Below, piece after piece: positions 42,841-51,821 of a stretch of DNA of 64,000 bases. The notes under the pieces are model-generated. The model made no database searches. It was given only the letters and a program-made list of their open reading frames with translations, and was not told the DNA's origin. The number at the start of each line of letters is the position of its first letter. Position 1 is the stretch's first letter. The stretch is from Bacillus_AB infantis_B (GTDB taxonomy: Bacteria; Bacillota; Bacilli; Bacillales; Cytobacillaceae). Where the stretch lies: positions 62,001-126,000 of the forward strand of contig NZ_VTER01000004.1 of the NCBI RefSeq assembly GCF_008180445.1, in the 5' to 3' direction. A program made the translations under genes and the position numbers.

Positions 42841-44529
42841 TTAAAATAGACCAACAGCATTTCCGTTTTCATCCACATCCATTTTCAAAGCAGCAGGCGC
42901 TTTTGGCAGCCCCGGCATTGTCATGACATCTCCTGTAAGGGCGACGATGAAACCTGCCCCGATGGAAGGCTTCAGCTCGCGGACTGTTACTGTGAATCCT
43001 TCAGGCCTTCCCAGCTTTGCAGGGTCATCTGACAGCGAATACTGGGTTTTGGCCATGCACACCGGAAGGCTTCCCCAGCCAAAGGTCTCAAAATCAGCAA
43101 GCTGCTTTTTAGCTTTGCCCGCAAATTCTACATCGGCTCCCCCGTATACTTTCTGGACGATAGTCCTGATTTTCTCTTCAAGCGGATCTGACAGGCTGTA
43201 TAACGGAGCAAAACTGCTTTCCTTTTTATCAATAAGCTTCAGGACAGTTTCTGCCAATGCAAGTCCGCCTTCCCCGCCTTTTTCCCATACTTCTGTAAGG
43301 GCAGCAGGGAAGCCTTCTTTCTCGCAGAGTCCAAGCAGTGTGCTCACTTCCAGATCTGTATCAGTTACAAATTTATTTATGGCAACAGTGAACGGAAGGC
43401 CAAAGCTCTTAATCGTTTCAGCGTGCTTCTTCAGATTGGCGAATCCTTCTGCCAATGCAGCGGCATTTTCCTCTGCAAGATCTGTTTTCTTTACTCCGCC
43501 ATGCATCTTAAGCGCCCTGATTGTGGCTACGATTACCACTGCTTCAGGCTGGATGTCCGCGTTCCTTGTTTTGATATGCAGGAATTTCTCCGCTCCAAGA
43601 TCTGCACCGAACCCTGCCTCTGTGACCACATAATCGGCCAGCTTTGACGCAGCTGTTGTCGCGGCAGCGCTGTTGCAGCCATGGGCGATATTGGCGAAGG
43701 GCCCTCCATGCACCAATGCAGGTGTATGTTCAATCGTCTGGACCAGATTCGGCTTAATGGCATCCTTTAAAAGCAGGGCAAGTGCGCCTTCTGCACCTAA
43801 ATCGCCGGCTGTGACAGGTTCTTTTTGATCATTATAAGCAATGACCATCCTTGAAAGCCTCAATTTCAAATCTGCCAGATCTGATGCCAGGCATAAAACG
43901 GCCATGATTTCCGATGCCACCGTAATATCAAACCCATCTTCCCTTGGAACTCCCTGCATTGGGCCGCCAAGGCCGACGATCACCTTTCTCAGGGCCCGGT
44001 CATTCAAATCGACTGCCCGCTTCCAGACAATCCTCCGCTGGTCGATACCCAGTTCATTTCCCTGCTGCAGATGGTTATCAATCAAGGCAGAGAGCGCATT
44101 ATTTGCTGAAGTAATGGCATGCAGGTCCCCCGTGAAATGAAGATTGATATCCTCCATAGGCAGCACCTGTGCATATCCGCCGCCGGTGGCGCCCCCTTTG
44201 ATTCCCATGGTTGGGCCAAGTGAAGGTTCACGCATCGCTATCACGGTTTTCTTACCGAGTCTTGTCAGGGCATCACCAAGACCGACAGTCACTGTAGACT
44301 TCCCTTCTCCTGCAGGAGTTGGATTGATGGCTGTAACCAGAATGACTTTTCCCGACTCTTTTGTCTGCAGCTTTTTCATGGCCTCATATGACAGCTTGGC
44401 CTTGTGCTTCCCGTAGAGCTCTAAATCATCTTCTTCCAGCCCGATTCCGGCTGCGATTTCTTTGATTGGTTTCAGTTCTGATTCCTGTGCGATTTCGATA
44501 TCTGACTTTACCTTTGGTTTCACGTTCAT
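42841..44529 (-). CDS. fhs: Formate--tetrahydrofolate ligase
   Basis: A 562-residue ATP-dependent synthetase of 10-formyl-tetrahydrofolate from formate, feeding purine and fMet synthesis. It has the P-loop TPAGEGKSTVTVGL, the REPSLGPTMGIKGGATGGGYAQV block, FTGDLHAITSANNALSALIDNHL and the C-terminal GAGFIVALTGDVMTMPGLPKAPAA. Full length. B. subtilis 168 lacks an fhs gene as far as I recall, so its place between bsaA and metA is specific to this lineage. GGGGGG lies before the ATG. Confidence 0.96.
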   Translation of the reverse strand: MNVKPKVKSDIEIAQESELKPIKEIAAGIGLEEDDLELYGKHKAKLSYEAMKKLQTKESGKVILVTAINPTPAGEGKSTVTVGLGDALTRLGKKTVIAMREPSLGPTMGIKGGATGGGYAQVLPMEDINLHFTGDLHAITSANNALSALIDNHLQQGNELGIDQRRIVWKRAVDLNDRALRKVIVGLGGPMQGVPREDGFDITVASEIMAVLCLASDLADLKLRLSRMVIAYNDQKEPVTAGDLGAEGALALLLKDAIKPNLVQTIEHTPALVHGGPFANIAHGCNSAAATTAASKLADYVVTEAGFGADLGAEKFLHIKTRNADIQPEAVVIVATIRALKMHGGVKKTDLAEENAAALAEGFANLKKHAETIKSFGLPFTVAINKFVTDTDLEVSTLLGLCEKEGFPAALTEVWEKGGEGGLALAETVLKLIDKKESSFAPLYSLSDPLEEKIRTIVQKVYGGADVEFAGKAKKQLADFETFGWGSLPVCMAKTQYSLSDDPAKLGRPEGFTVTVRELKPSIGAGFIVALTGDVMTMPGLPKAPAALKMDVDENGNAVGLF

Positions 44530-44693
44530 TCTTGTCCCCCCGAAATATGCAAAGTTTCCTTCTATATTGTACCACCGCGTCCAATAATAAGTGATAGAAT
44601 TTTAAATAATGAATCTTTTGCCCGGCATTGCCTGATCATGCCGTTTGCTTTTATAATTAGATAATTGAATATTCCAACGAGGAGGAAGGACCC

Positions 44694-45599
44694 GTGCCCA
44701 TTTGTATCCCGCCTCTGCTGCCTGCCCGTGAGATCCTGGAGAAAGAAAATATCTTTATCATGGATGACAGCCGGGCAAGGCAGCAGGACATCCGTCCGCT
44801 AAATATCATCATTCTGAATCTCATGCCTGAAAAAGAAAAAACAGAAGCACAGCTTTTGAGGCTTCTTGGCAACACACCGCTTCAGGTAAATATATCGTTC
44901 CTTAAAACAGCGACACATGATTCAAAAAATACGAGTGAACTGCATCTTGAGCAGTTTTATACTACTTTTCAAGAGATCAGGCATCATAAATTCGATGGGA
45001 TGATCATAACCGGAGCGCCGATTGAAATGCTGGATTTCGAGGAAGTCGACTATTGGGAAGAGCTGACCGGGATCATGGATTGGGCGAAAGAGAATGTGAC
45101 CTCCAGCATGCATATCTGCTGGGGTGCGCAGGCTGCACTTTATCATTATTATGGGATCGGCAAGGAGATCCTTTCGCGGAAATGCTCCGGGGTATACGCC
45201 CACACCGTTTGCGATCCTTCCATAAAGCTGCTGAGGGGATTTGATGACCATTTCCTTGCCCCGCATTCAAGGAACACAGACGTTTCGATTGAAAAAATAA
45301 ATGAGCATCCTTCCCTGAAGCTTCTGTCCGTATCAGAAGAGGCCGGCGCATTCATCATCAGTTCTAAGGACGGCAGAAGAATCATGGTCACCGGCCATCT
45401 CGAGTATGAATCACGCACACTGGCTGATGAGTATGAAAGGGACAAAGCAAGGGGGCTCTTGCCGGACCTGCCATTGCACTATTTCCCGGAAGACGACCCT
45501 ATGCTGCCTCCAAAGAACAGATGGAGGTCTCACGCGCATCTGCTTTTTTCAAACTGGCTGAACTATTATGTATACCAGGAAACTCCATACGAATGGTAA
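44694..45599 (+). CDS. metA: Homoserine O-acetyltransferase (MetA/HTS family)
   Basis: A 301-residue enzyme of methionine synthesis acylating homoserine. The catalytic Cys is Cys142 (MHICWGAQAAL), and the His-x-Glu pair is in VTGHLEYES. Residue 111 is Glu (ITGAPIE), the position where published work on the B. cereus/E. coli pair shows Glu favours acetyl-CoA and Gly succinyl-CoA. So acetyl transfer is predicted despite the common succinyltransferase name. The start is GTG with GAGGAGGAAGG upstream. It is divergent from fhs, and I see no SAM riboswitch in the 164-bp gap. Confidence 0.93.
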   Translation: MPICIPPLLPAREILEKENIFIMDDSRARQQDIRPLNIIILNLMPEKEKTEAQLLRLLGNTPLQVNISFLKTATHDSKNTSELHLEQFYTTFQEIRHHKFDGMIITGAPIEMLDFEEVDYWEELTGIMDWAKENVTSSMHICWGAQAALYHYYGIGKEILSRKCSGVYAHTVCDPSIKLLRGFDDHFLAPHSRNTDVSIEKINEHPSLKLLSVSEEAGAFIISSKDGRRIMVTGHLEYESRTLADEYERDKARGLLPDLPLHYFPEDDPMLPPKNRWRSHAHLLFSNWLNYYVYQETPYEW

Positions 45600-45623
45600 C
45601 GCCCTGTCTTCTGAAAGAATAGC

Positions 45624-45660
45624 AAAATGGCTGCACTCTTAGAGGCAGCCATTTTCATTT
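45624..45660. terminator. Bidirectional terminator between metA and the AIM24 gene
   Basis: A perfect 11-bp AAAATGGCTGC/GCAGCCATTTT stem with a 10-base loop. Confidence 0.85.
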
Positions 45661-45671
45661 CATCCATTCAA

Positions 45672-46364
45672 TCAGCTTTGCTGGCTATAGTAGACTTCCT
45701 CAAACGGCTGCACTACAACAAACCCGTTGCCCGAGAATTTCATTTGGATTGATTCCCCGCTTCCTCTTCCAAGGAAGGTCTTAAAGGATATATCCGTCAC
45801 AAACTCCGGCTGAAGGCTGCCTGACCAGGCTACTGTCGCATTTGGATCTGTGTACACTGGATTATCCGGTGTGACCAGCAGTGTCAGCGGCTCATAATGG
45901 GAAGTGATGGCGACCATGCCGCGCCCTTCAAGGCGGACATTGAAGAGCCCGCCTGCCATCATGCCGGCGATCCTTTTCATCAGCTTGATATCCCAGCTGA
46001 TGCCGGGTTCGAATGCCAGCAAGTCATTTCCGTTCACAAAAATCGCTTCACCGCCAAGGTTGAGGATCGATATCTTTTTCCCCTGGTCTGCCAGATAGAG
46101 TTTGCCATTCCCTGTCGCTTTCATCAGAGAGGTCCCTTCCCCTGTCAGCGCCTTTTTGAACATTTTCCCGAGACCGTGCTCCAGGATCCCTTCTCTTTCA
46201 AACTTAATGTTTCCCCTGTAGGAAACCATGGCACCGGTCTTTGCCCAGATCTGATTTGTCAGGTTGATCTCAAGCATCCTTGGTGTTTCAAGCTCAAACA
46301 GGCCTTCTCCTTTATCCTGCTGTTTTGTCTGGCTGACGAATTCTTCGATTGAATATCTGCTCAT
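45672..46364 (-). CDS. AIM24 family protein
   Basis: A 230-residue beta-helix-like protein of the AIM24/TerD-neighbour type (DUF124). Features: MLEINLTNQIWAKTGAMVSYRGNIKFEREG, then EGTSLMKATGNGKLYLADQGKKI, and GNGFVVVQPFEEVYY at the end. There is no signal peptide. The bacterial role is unknown. It starts 15 bases after the methyltransferase stop, so it is the second gene of a unit driven by an ECF-type promoter. AIM24-like proteins are often seen near Ter-type stress genes, which makes the shared promoter type interesting. Confidence 0.88.
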   Translation of the reverse strand: MSRYSIEEFVSQTKQQDKGEGLFELETPRMLEINLTNQIWAKTGAMVSYRGNIKFEREGILEHGLGKMFKKALTGEGTSLMKATGNGKLYLADQGKKISILNLGGEAIFVNGNDLLAFEPGISWDIKLMKRIAGMMAGGLFNVRLEGRGMVAITSHYEPLTLLVTPDNPVYTDPNATVAWSGSLQPEFVTDISFKTFLGRGSGESIQMKFSGNGFVVVQPFEEVYYSQQS

Positions 46365-46379
46365 TCTACTACTCTCCTC

Positions 46380-47060
46380 TTATTTATCATTTTTGATCAT
46401 GAATACCCACATAAACGATAATGACTGCTGCAATTCTTCTGTTAAGGAGCCTTTGGAAATCTGTTCTGCACTCCTTTTATAAACACCAAACCCGGCTGTC
46501 CTGCTCCATCCATTTTCAGCAGCAAGCCTTTCGAACTCCCAAGGCATCATTGTATTGCAGACAGCTTTCTTGCCGTAAAGCCTTTCATAGCTGTTTTCCC
46601 GCGGCTTCGCAGTTGGGCCTAAAATGCCGGCGCACCCAAATCCTCCCGGCCTGACCACCCTCTGCATTTCCCTGAGGACTGCAAGGGGGCTCTCAGTCCA
46701 TTCAAGGGAATTGATCGCAAGCACTGCATCAAAGGCATTATCTGGAATATCCAAAGATGCAATATCAGTTTTAATAAATCTTGCATCATTTCCTTCATTC
46801 ACCTTGATGGCTTTATGTATCATTTCCTCTGAAACATCCGCCCCTGTTACTTTATAGCCGGCATTTGCGAGTTTCAGTGTGCCAAAGCCATCTCCGCATC
46901 CAAGGTCACAGACTGCAGAACCTGCAGGGACATGCTGACTGAAGAAGCCTGCAATTTCCTTCCGGCTGCCTGATTCCCACATTTCCCTGCTCTGCCGGCT
47001 CCATGAGCCGGATTTCTCATCCCAAAGCCTTTCTGCTTCAGTGGCCCAATTAAATTCCAT
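46380..47060 (-). CDS. Class I SAM-dependent methyltransferase
   Basis: A 226-residue methyltransferase of the UbiE/small-molecule type. Motif I is AVCDLGCGDGFGTLKLANAGY, motif II VTGADVSEEMIHKA, and motif IV FDAVLAINSLEWTESPLAVLREMQRVVRPGG. There is no RNA-binding extension. The substrate is unknown. The ATG lies about 15 bases downstream of the predicted transcription start of an ECF promoter, with GAGGG between. It is co-transcribed with the AIM24 gene. Confidence 0.88.
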   Translation of the reverse strand: MEFNWATEAERLWDEKSGSWSRQSREMWESGSRKEIAGFFSQHVPAGSAVCDLGCGDGFGTLKLANAGYKVTGADVSEEMIHKAIKVNEGNDARFIKTDIASLDIPDNAFDAVLAINSLEWTESPLAVLREMQRVVRPGGFGCAGILGPTAKPRENSYERLYGKKAVCNTMMPWEFERLAAENGWSRTAGFGVYKRSAEQISKGSLTEELQQSLSFMWVFMIKNDK

Positions 47061-47082
47061 CGTGATGATCCCTCACTTTTAT

Positions 47083-47108
47083 TACGGATATATTCTAAAA
47101 AAGTTTCA
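47083..47108 (-). promoter_or_regulatory. ECF sigma (SigW-type) promoter of methyltransferase-AIM24 unit
   Basis: TGAAAC (47108-47103), exactly 16 bp, CGTA (47086-47083) on the minus strand. It is identical in both core elements and spacing to the two perfect promoters in the Ter island. Confidence 0.8.
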
Positions 47109-47174
47109 TTCTTGTATTTCTATAAGGGCAGCTGGTAATCCTTTGTACTAAGGAAATTAAAGGAGGGGCTTTAC

Positions 47175-47384
47175 ATGCAGCCGGAAAAATTAATAGCTGT
47201 CCAAAGAAACCACCTGGGAGAGATTATGTCTTTCCAGACATCAGGCGGGCGCATCATATCGTTCAGAAAAGCATTGATGGAGGCAGAGGAAGGGCTCATC
47301 GAGCTTGCAGAGGCGGAACACAGCCTGATGGAAAACAATGTTAACACGGTGAATCTGTTAGAGGATTTTCCGAGTTTTGGATAG
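47175..47384 (+). CDS. DUF3892-like small protein
   Basis: A 69-residue soluble protein. EKLIAVQRNHLGEIMSFQTSGGRIISFRKALMEAEEGLIE matches the DUF3892 pattern (IxAVRKNxxGxIxxFxxxxGxxxxxxxAxxxxxxG), and the ending NVNTVNLLEDFPSFG is where family members list their NLxxLP. The function is unknown. An ideal AAAGGAGGGGC precedes the ATG. It is divergent from the methyltransferase gene, so the ECF promoter lies in the shared intergenic region. Confidence 0.75.
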   Translation: MQPEKLIAVQRNHLGEIMSFQTSGGRIISFRKALMEAEEGLIELAEAEHSLMENNVNTVNLLEDFPSFG

Positions 47385-47502
47385 GGGTAAATACGAGGCT
47401 TAATCATGCTGTTAATGTAAAATTAATAGGTATTGGTATTTATTCTATGCCTTCAGCAAAATATGTAAGAAAGTTTCATGAAGTTTGCCTTTCAAATGCA
47501 GT

Positions 47503-47635
47503 CTGTTGATTTGCGTTCCAGGCACTTCGCTTTCCGCGGGGCGAAGTTGAGCCTCCTCGCGCTCCGCGCTGTGGGGTCTCAACATTTCCGCTGCAATCCC
47601 GCAGGAGTCTGCGTGCCTTCCACTCCAATCAACAG
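47503..47635. repeat. Bacillaceae-type interspersed repeat (133 bp)
   Basis: The inverted ends are CTGTTGATT and AATCAACAG. Inside it carries TGCGTTCCAGGCACTTCGC, a GC-rich centre and GCAGGAGTCTGCGTGCCTTC. I recall nearly this sequence as a common non-coding repeat of Bacillus genomes. No gene is present in 47385-47755 besides this repeat and the mntR terminator. Confidence 0.8.
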
Positions 47636-47704
47636 GGCTCAAAAAATTAAATGGCAGTTCTCTTATTACCACCACCCCTTCTTTACCTTTTAAAAAATGG
47701 GATA

Positions 47705-47748
47705 ATAAAAAGCGGAAAGGTATCCTTCCATACCTAACCGCTTTTTAT
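47705..47748. terminator. Terminator of mntR (bidirectional)
   Basis: AAAAAGCGG..AGGTAT/ATACCT..CCGCTTTTT, a long stem with A/T flanks. Confidence 0.88.
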
Positions 47749-47755
47749 TTTGACT

Positions 47756-48184
47756 TTATCCTTCAGTCTGCTCATTTTTCCTGGCGATTTCGCGGAGAGA
47801 ATCCACTCTCCCCTGATCTTCTTCAAAAAACTGGACAAGGTCACCCACCCGGTCAATCGCATCCCAGCTCAAATGATGCTCTATGCCTTCCACATCTTCA
47901 TAAATATTCTCTTCCTTCACGCCGATGATCCTTAACAGCTGTTCAAGAAGTTCATGGCGGTATACAAGCCTTTTGCCGATCTTTTTGCCTTTTGGAGTCA
48001 AAATCAGCCCTCTGTATTTTTCATAAACAAGATATTCATCTTTATCCAGCTTCTGCACCATCTTAGTAACTGAAGATGGATGGACGGACAAAGCTTCGGC
48101 GATATCGGATACACGTGCATAACCTTTATCTTCTATCAGTATGTATATTTGTTCTATATAATCTTCCATGCTTGGAGTAGGCAT
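47756..48184 (-). CDS. mntR: Manganese-dependent transcriptional repressor MntR
   Basis: A 142-residue DtxR-family regulator, the B. subtilis length. All MntR metal ligands can be read at canonical positions: Asp8 and Glu11 (SMEDYIEQIY), His77 (RHELL), and Glu99, Glu102, His103 (DVEGIEHHLS). The N-terminal winged helix (YARVSDIAEALSVHPSSVTKMVQKL) binds DNA. When Mn(II) is bound it represses uptake genes. The mntABCD importer lies 3 kb away with an MntR-like box on its promoter. The start has AGGAGG upstream. Confidence 0.96.
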   Translation of the reverse strand: MPTPSMEDYIEQIYILIEDKGYARVSDIAEALSVHPSSVTKMVQKLDKDEYLVYEKYRGLILTPKGKKIGKRLVYRHELLEQLLRIIGVKEENIYEDVEGIEHHLSWDAIDRVGDLVQFFEEDQGRVDSLREIARKNEQTEG

Positions 48185-48423
48185 CCGATAACCTCCTAAG
48201 TATTAAAACCAGCTTTTTGCCGGACAGAAATCTGCACCCGGTTTCAGCTTCATTGCTATTTTTCTGCTAAAAAATATCCACCGGCCTATGCTTTCCTGCA
48301 AACAGAAAGGTCCATATTGCAGCCCAGTAAAAATTGTCCAATAAAAATTTTACTATAGATGGAGAGGACAAACAAGTCAGTCAAGCGAAACACCAGGGAG
48401 AAGCTGATGCTCCTCCCCTGCAT

Positions 48424-50613
48424 TCATTTCTGTTTTATGCTGTTTTCAAAGACGAATTTCAGCCTGCCTTCTCCCCATTCGAGCCTGGCCTGAAATTCCT
48501 TTTCGCCTTTTTTAAACCCTTTGATAAGATCTGTCTGCCCATCTTTCAAAAGCTTGCGGACATTTGCCTGGCTCACAGTTTTCCCAAGCACTTTTTTGGA
48601 AATGGTGAAACGGCACTCAGAAGCTTTATAATTCGCACAGCCATAAAAGGTCCCTTTGTCGACAACATCGCCGCCGCAAAGCTTGCATTTGCCGACCTTC
48701 GTGCCAGCACCGCCCCTTTTTCCTTTCTTCCCTGGCCTTCTATCCTTAAATTCCTCCAGGTCATATCCATCGAAGCTCCACTGGGCACTCTGTTCTGTCG
48801 CATCATTAATTAACTTGATTGACAGCTTCTTCGCCTGCTCCATGAATTCTTTGGGCGATGCTGCCCCCTCACCGATTTCATTCAGGCGCTGCTCCCATTT
48901 GGCGGTCATTTCAGGGGAGCCGAGCACACTTTCTCCGATTGAGTCGATCAAAAGCTTTCCTTTGTTTGTCGCATACACCTGGTTTTTGCGGACATCAATA
49001 TACATCCGGTCCTTAAGAATCCCAATGATACCCGCACGCGTCGCTTCAGTGCCAAGCCCTTCAGTCTGGTTCATTACTTTAACCAGATCAGAATCCTCCA
49101 AATGCTTCCCGGCGGTTTTCATCAGGGTGATAAGCTGCCCCTCCGTGTACCGCTTTGGCGGCTGCGTCTTGCTTTCTTTAGCCTCAGTATCCTGCACGAT
49201 CCCTCTTTCGCCGGATTCCAGGGACGGAAGATCCTGCTCATCTTCATCTTTTGCTGCACTCTTTTTTTGGCTGTACAGGACCTTCCTCCAGCCCTCCTGG
49301 ATCATTTCCTTGCCTTTTGAAAGGAAGGCAGCCCTCTCGTCCGCCAGTGTATGGATAGTCGTGTAATCAAAGACGGCTTTTTCATAATGGGCGGCAATCA
49401 GCCTTTTTACAATCAGCTCATATATCCTTGCTTCATCGGCACCCATTTTTGCCGGATCGGCTGCCTGTTCTGTAGGAATGATGGCATAGTGGTCTGTCAC
49501 TTTCTTTTCATTCACAAATCTCTTATTATCCAGTATCGATGAAACAGGAAGCGGAAAAAAGGCTTTAAAAGCATCCATTTTTGCAAGCTTTTCCAGTGTT
49601 TCAGGAAATGCCGCCGCTTCCTCTTTAGTGACAAAGCTTGAGTCCGAGCGGGGGTACGAAATAATTCCTTTTACATAAAGCTTTTGGGCGATTTCCAATG
49701 TTTTTTGCGGGGAAAATTTGTAAAGTTTATTCGCTTCAGCCTGCAGGGACGAGAGATTGAATAAATAAGGAGGCAGGAATTCCTTCCTCTCTTTATCGAT
49801 CGATTCAATCCTGGCGTTCTTTCCTGCTGCAAACTGCTGGATTTTCCTGGCCATCCCTTCATTATCGAGACGGGAATTCCCATCTTTATGCCATTTCCCT
49901 TTATATGTCTTTCCTTCCATATTGAAAGTAGCCATGACTTCCCAGAAAGGCTCTGACTTAAAGTTCTCGATTTCTTTCTCTCTTTTTACAATCAGTGCAA
50001 GGGTCGGGGTCTGGACCCTTCCGGTAGAAAACACATCCTGGATCCCTTTTTGCTGGAGCAGCAGGGTGTATGCCCTCGAAGCATTCATACCGACAAGCCA
50101 GTCGGCACATGCCCTGCTGAGCGCCTCATAATAAATATTTCTTGTCTTAGACTCATCAAGGAGATTGGCAAAGCCATTTGTTACAGATTTGGCGGTGAGC
50201 GATGAAATCCATAGCCTCTTCATCGGCTTTCTGCTGCCGCACTGAGTCAGAATGACTCGGATAATGGCTTCCCCTTCTCTTTCTGCATCACCGGCAATGA
50301 TGATTTCATCGACTTCTTTATGGTGGACCAGTTCTTTGATGACTTTGAATTGCTTCCACTTTGACTTGGATACACGGTGCTTGAATTGCTCCGGAAGTAT
50401 CGGCAGAGTGCTCAGTGACCACTTTTTCCATTTAGAATCATATTCCTCGGGAGGAACCAGTTCACATAAATGGCCAATGGCCCAAGTCATGAAAGCACCA
50501 TCAGGGAACAGGTGGTTCGGAGCGATTTCCAGATAGCCTTCTTTTTTCTTAAATGAAAATGGGGCGGCAAGCTTCATTCCCTGATCAGGCTTCTCTGCAA
50601 TAATCAGTTTCAT
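48424..50613 (-). CDS. topB: DNA topoisomerase III
   Basis: A type IA topoisomerase of 729 aa. It has the N-terminal TOPRIM domain (KLIIAEKPDQGMKLA, then IIIAGDAEREGEAIIR with the acidic DxE), the catalytic tyrosine in GIISYPRSDSSF, and the LMKTAGKHLEDSDLVKVMNQTEGLGTEATRA block. A single C-terminal zinc ribbon (CKLCGGDVVDKGTFYGCANY) follows. It decatenates and relaxes single-stranded-gap DNA. The start ATG 50613 has AGGAG 7 bases upstream; the ATG at 50619 is too close to it. It lies between mntR and the mnt importer. Confidence 0.95.
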   Translation of the reverse strand: MKLIIAEKPDQGMKLAAPFSFKKKEGYLEIAPNHLFPDGAFMTWAIGHLCELVPPEEYDSKWKKWSLSTLPILPEQFKHRVSKSKWKQFKVIKELVHHKEVDEIIIAGDAEREGEAIIRVILTQCGSRKPMKRLWISSLTAKSVTNGFANLLDESKTRNIYYEALSRACADWLVGMNASRAYTLLLQQKGIQDVFSTGRVQTPTLALIVKREKEIENFKSEPFWEVMATFNMEGKTYKGKWHKDGNSRLDNEGMARKIQQFAAGKNARIESIDKERKEFLPPYLFNLSSLQAEANKLYKFSPQKTLEIAQKLYVKGIISYPRSDSSFVTKEEAAAFPETLEKLAKMDAFKAFFPLPVSSILDNKRFVNEKKVTDHYAIIPTEQAADPAKMGADEARIYELIVKRLIAAHYEKAVFDYTTIHTLADERAAFLSKGKEMIQEGWRKVLYSQKKSAAKDEDEQDLPSLESGERGIVQDTEAKESKTQPPKRYTEGQLITLMKTAGKHLEDSDLVKVMNQTEGLGTEATRAGIIGILKDRMYIDVRKNQVYATNKGKLLIDSIGESVLGSPEMTAKWEQRLNEIGEGAASPKEFMEQAKKLSIKLINDATEQSAQWSFDGYDLEEFKDRRPGKKGKRGGAGTKVGKCKLCGGDVVDKGTFYGCANYKASECRFTISKKVLGKTVSQANVRKLLKDGQTDLIKGFKKGEKEFQARLEWGEGRLKFVFENSIKQK

Positions 50614-50639
50614 ATTCATTCTCCTTGCTCGGGACTGCG

Positions 50640-50847
50640 CAAGTCCGACTTGATTATTTTACTGCTAACCTCAATGGCAGCAGGGCCCGAAAAAAAGATT
50701 ATACATGATTCCAGGCTGTTCAGGCACCCTTTAGCTCCTGTCAGATTGAGACCATGCACTTTTTTCAGAATTGAATCTATGGGGAGTTTCTATGGGGGAT
50801 GGATGGCTTGAGGGTAGCTGCTGATGTACATATGGCTTGAGGCAGCA
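50640..50847. other. Intergenic stretch, no gene seen
   Basis: Between topB and mntD. It contains a weak GGACT/AGTCC inverted repeat near 50632-50646 and nothing else I can support. Confidence 0.6.
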
Positions 50848-50873
50848 GAAAAAAGCGCCATTCCCGGCGCTTC
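50848..50873 (-). terminator. Terminator of mntABCD
   Basis: AAGCGCC/GGCGCTT hairpin followed by TTTTTTC on the minus strand. Confidence 0.85.
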
Positions 50874-50939
50874 TTCTATTATACTATTAAACTTTCTCTC
50901 TTTAAAGATCCCTGCAAACCAAAAGACTAGAGAGTATGA

Positions 50940-51821
50940 TCATTCTGCTGTACGGACCCGCATGCTGTTCCGTTTTTTCATTATATACCCTTTAGTAGGC
51001 GAAAACAGGAAAACAAGGGCAAATAGTATTCCATTGGCAGCTGCCATGCTTCCGGATATCGATGCATTCAGCCAGCTTGCAGCGAAATATCCGCCGACAG
51101 CCGCAGCCGCTCCGATCAATGCACTATAGATAAGCATGGTCCCAAGCCTGTCTGTCAGCAGGTATGCTGATGCTCCCGGTGCAATCAGCATAGCAACGAC
51201 AAGAACTGCCCCGACGCTGTCAAAAGAAGCTACAGTCGTAATCGAGACCATCCCCATGAGCAGGTAATGGATGAACAGAACCGGAATCCCTATCGCTGCT
51301 GCCATCTGGGGATCAAAAGATGTAATTTTGAATTCCTTGTAGAATAATCCGATCAGCAGCAGATTGAACAGCAGAACACCCCCAAGCATCAGAAAGGCTT
51401 TCGGGACTTCTGGAAGCATTCCAATCCGGACGACATCCCAGGGAACAAAAGCAATCTCCCCCATCAATGCATGGTCTACATCCAGGTGGACATTTTCAGC
51501 AAAAAGCGAGACCAGGATTACTCCTACAGCAAACAGGAAGGTGAACACTACACCGATTGAAGCATCCTCCTGAACGCCGCTGCTGTTAAAGGTCTGGACA
51601 AGGAAGGCCGTTGCGAGCCCCGTAGCTGCTGCTCCAAGGAGCATGTAAAATCCGTTCATGCTCTCGCTGATCAGAAAAGCAAGGACGATCCCAAGGAGCA
51701 CGGTATGGCTGATGGCATCGGCAAGCATGGACAGCTTCCGCAATATCAGGAAGCATCCGGTGATGGCACAGGTGATTCCGGCCAGTGATCCTACTGCCAA
51801 TATCCATAATTCATAGCTCAT
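50940..51821 (-). CDS. mntD: Manganese ABC transporter permease MntD
   Basis: A 293-residue membrane permease of the metal-ion ABC-3 family with about nine helices. It has LSMLADAISHTVLLGIVLAF near the N terminus and FDSVGAVLVVAMLIAPGASAYLLT, the family signature, near the C-terminal third. It pairs with MntC to form the membrane channel. The ATG overlaps the mntC stop (ATGA). It is the last gene of mntABCD. Confidence 0.93.
   Translation of the reverse strand: MSYELWILAVGSLAGITCAITGCFLILRKLSMLADAISHTVLLGIVLAFLISESMNGFYMLLGAAATGLATAFLVQTFNSSGVQEDASIGVVFTFLFAVGVILVSLFAENVHLDVDHALMGEIAFVPWDVVRIGMLPEVPKAFLMLGGVLLFNLLLIGLFYKEFKITSFDPQMAAAIGIPVLFIHYLLMGMVSITTVASFDSVGAVLVVAMLIAPGASAYLLTDRLGTMLIYSALIGAAAAVGGYFAASWLNASISGSMAAANGILFALVFLFSPTKGYIMKKRNSMRVRTAE

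Noticed and set aside
42923..43633. 236-residue plus-strand frame opposite fhs
   Set aside because: It is antisense to fhs and Ser/Pro-rich, typical of shadow frames.
44530..44693. SAM riboswitch for metA
   Set aside because: The 164-bp gap holds no S-box core sequences or terminator; only a promoter-like A/T-rich region and a good ribosome site.
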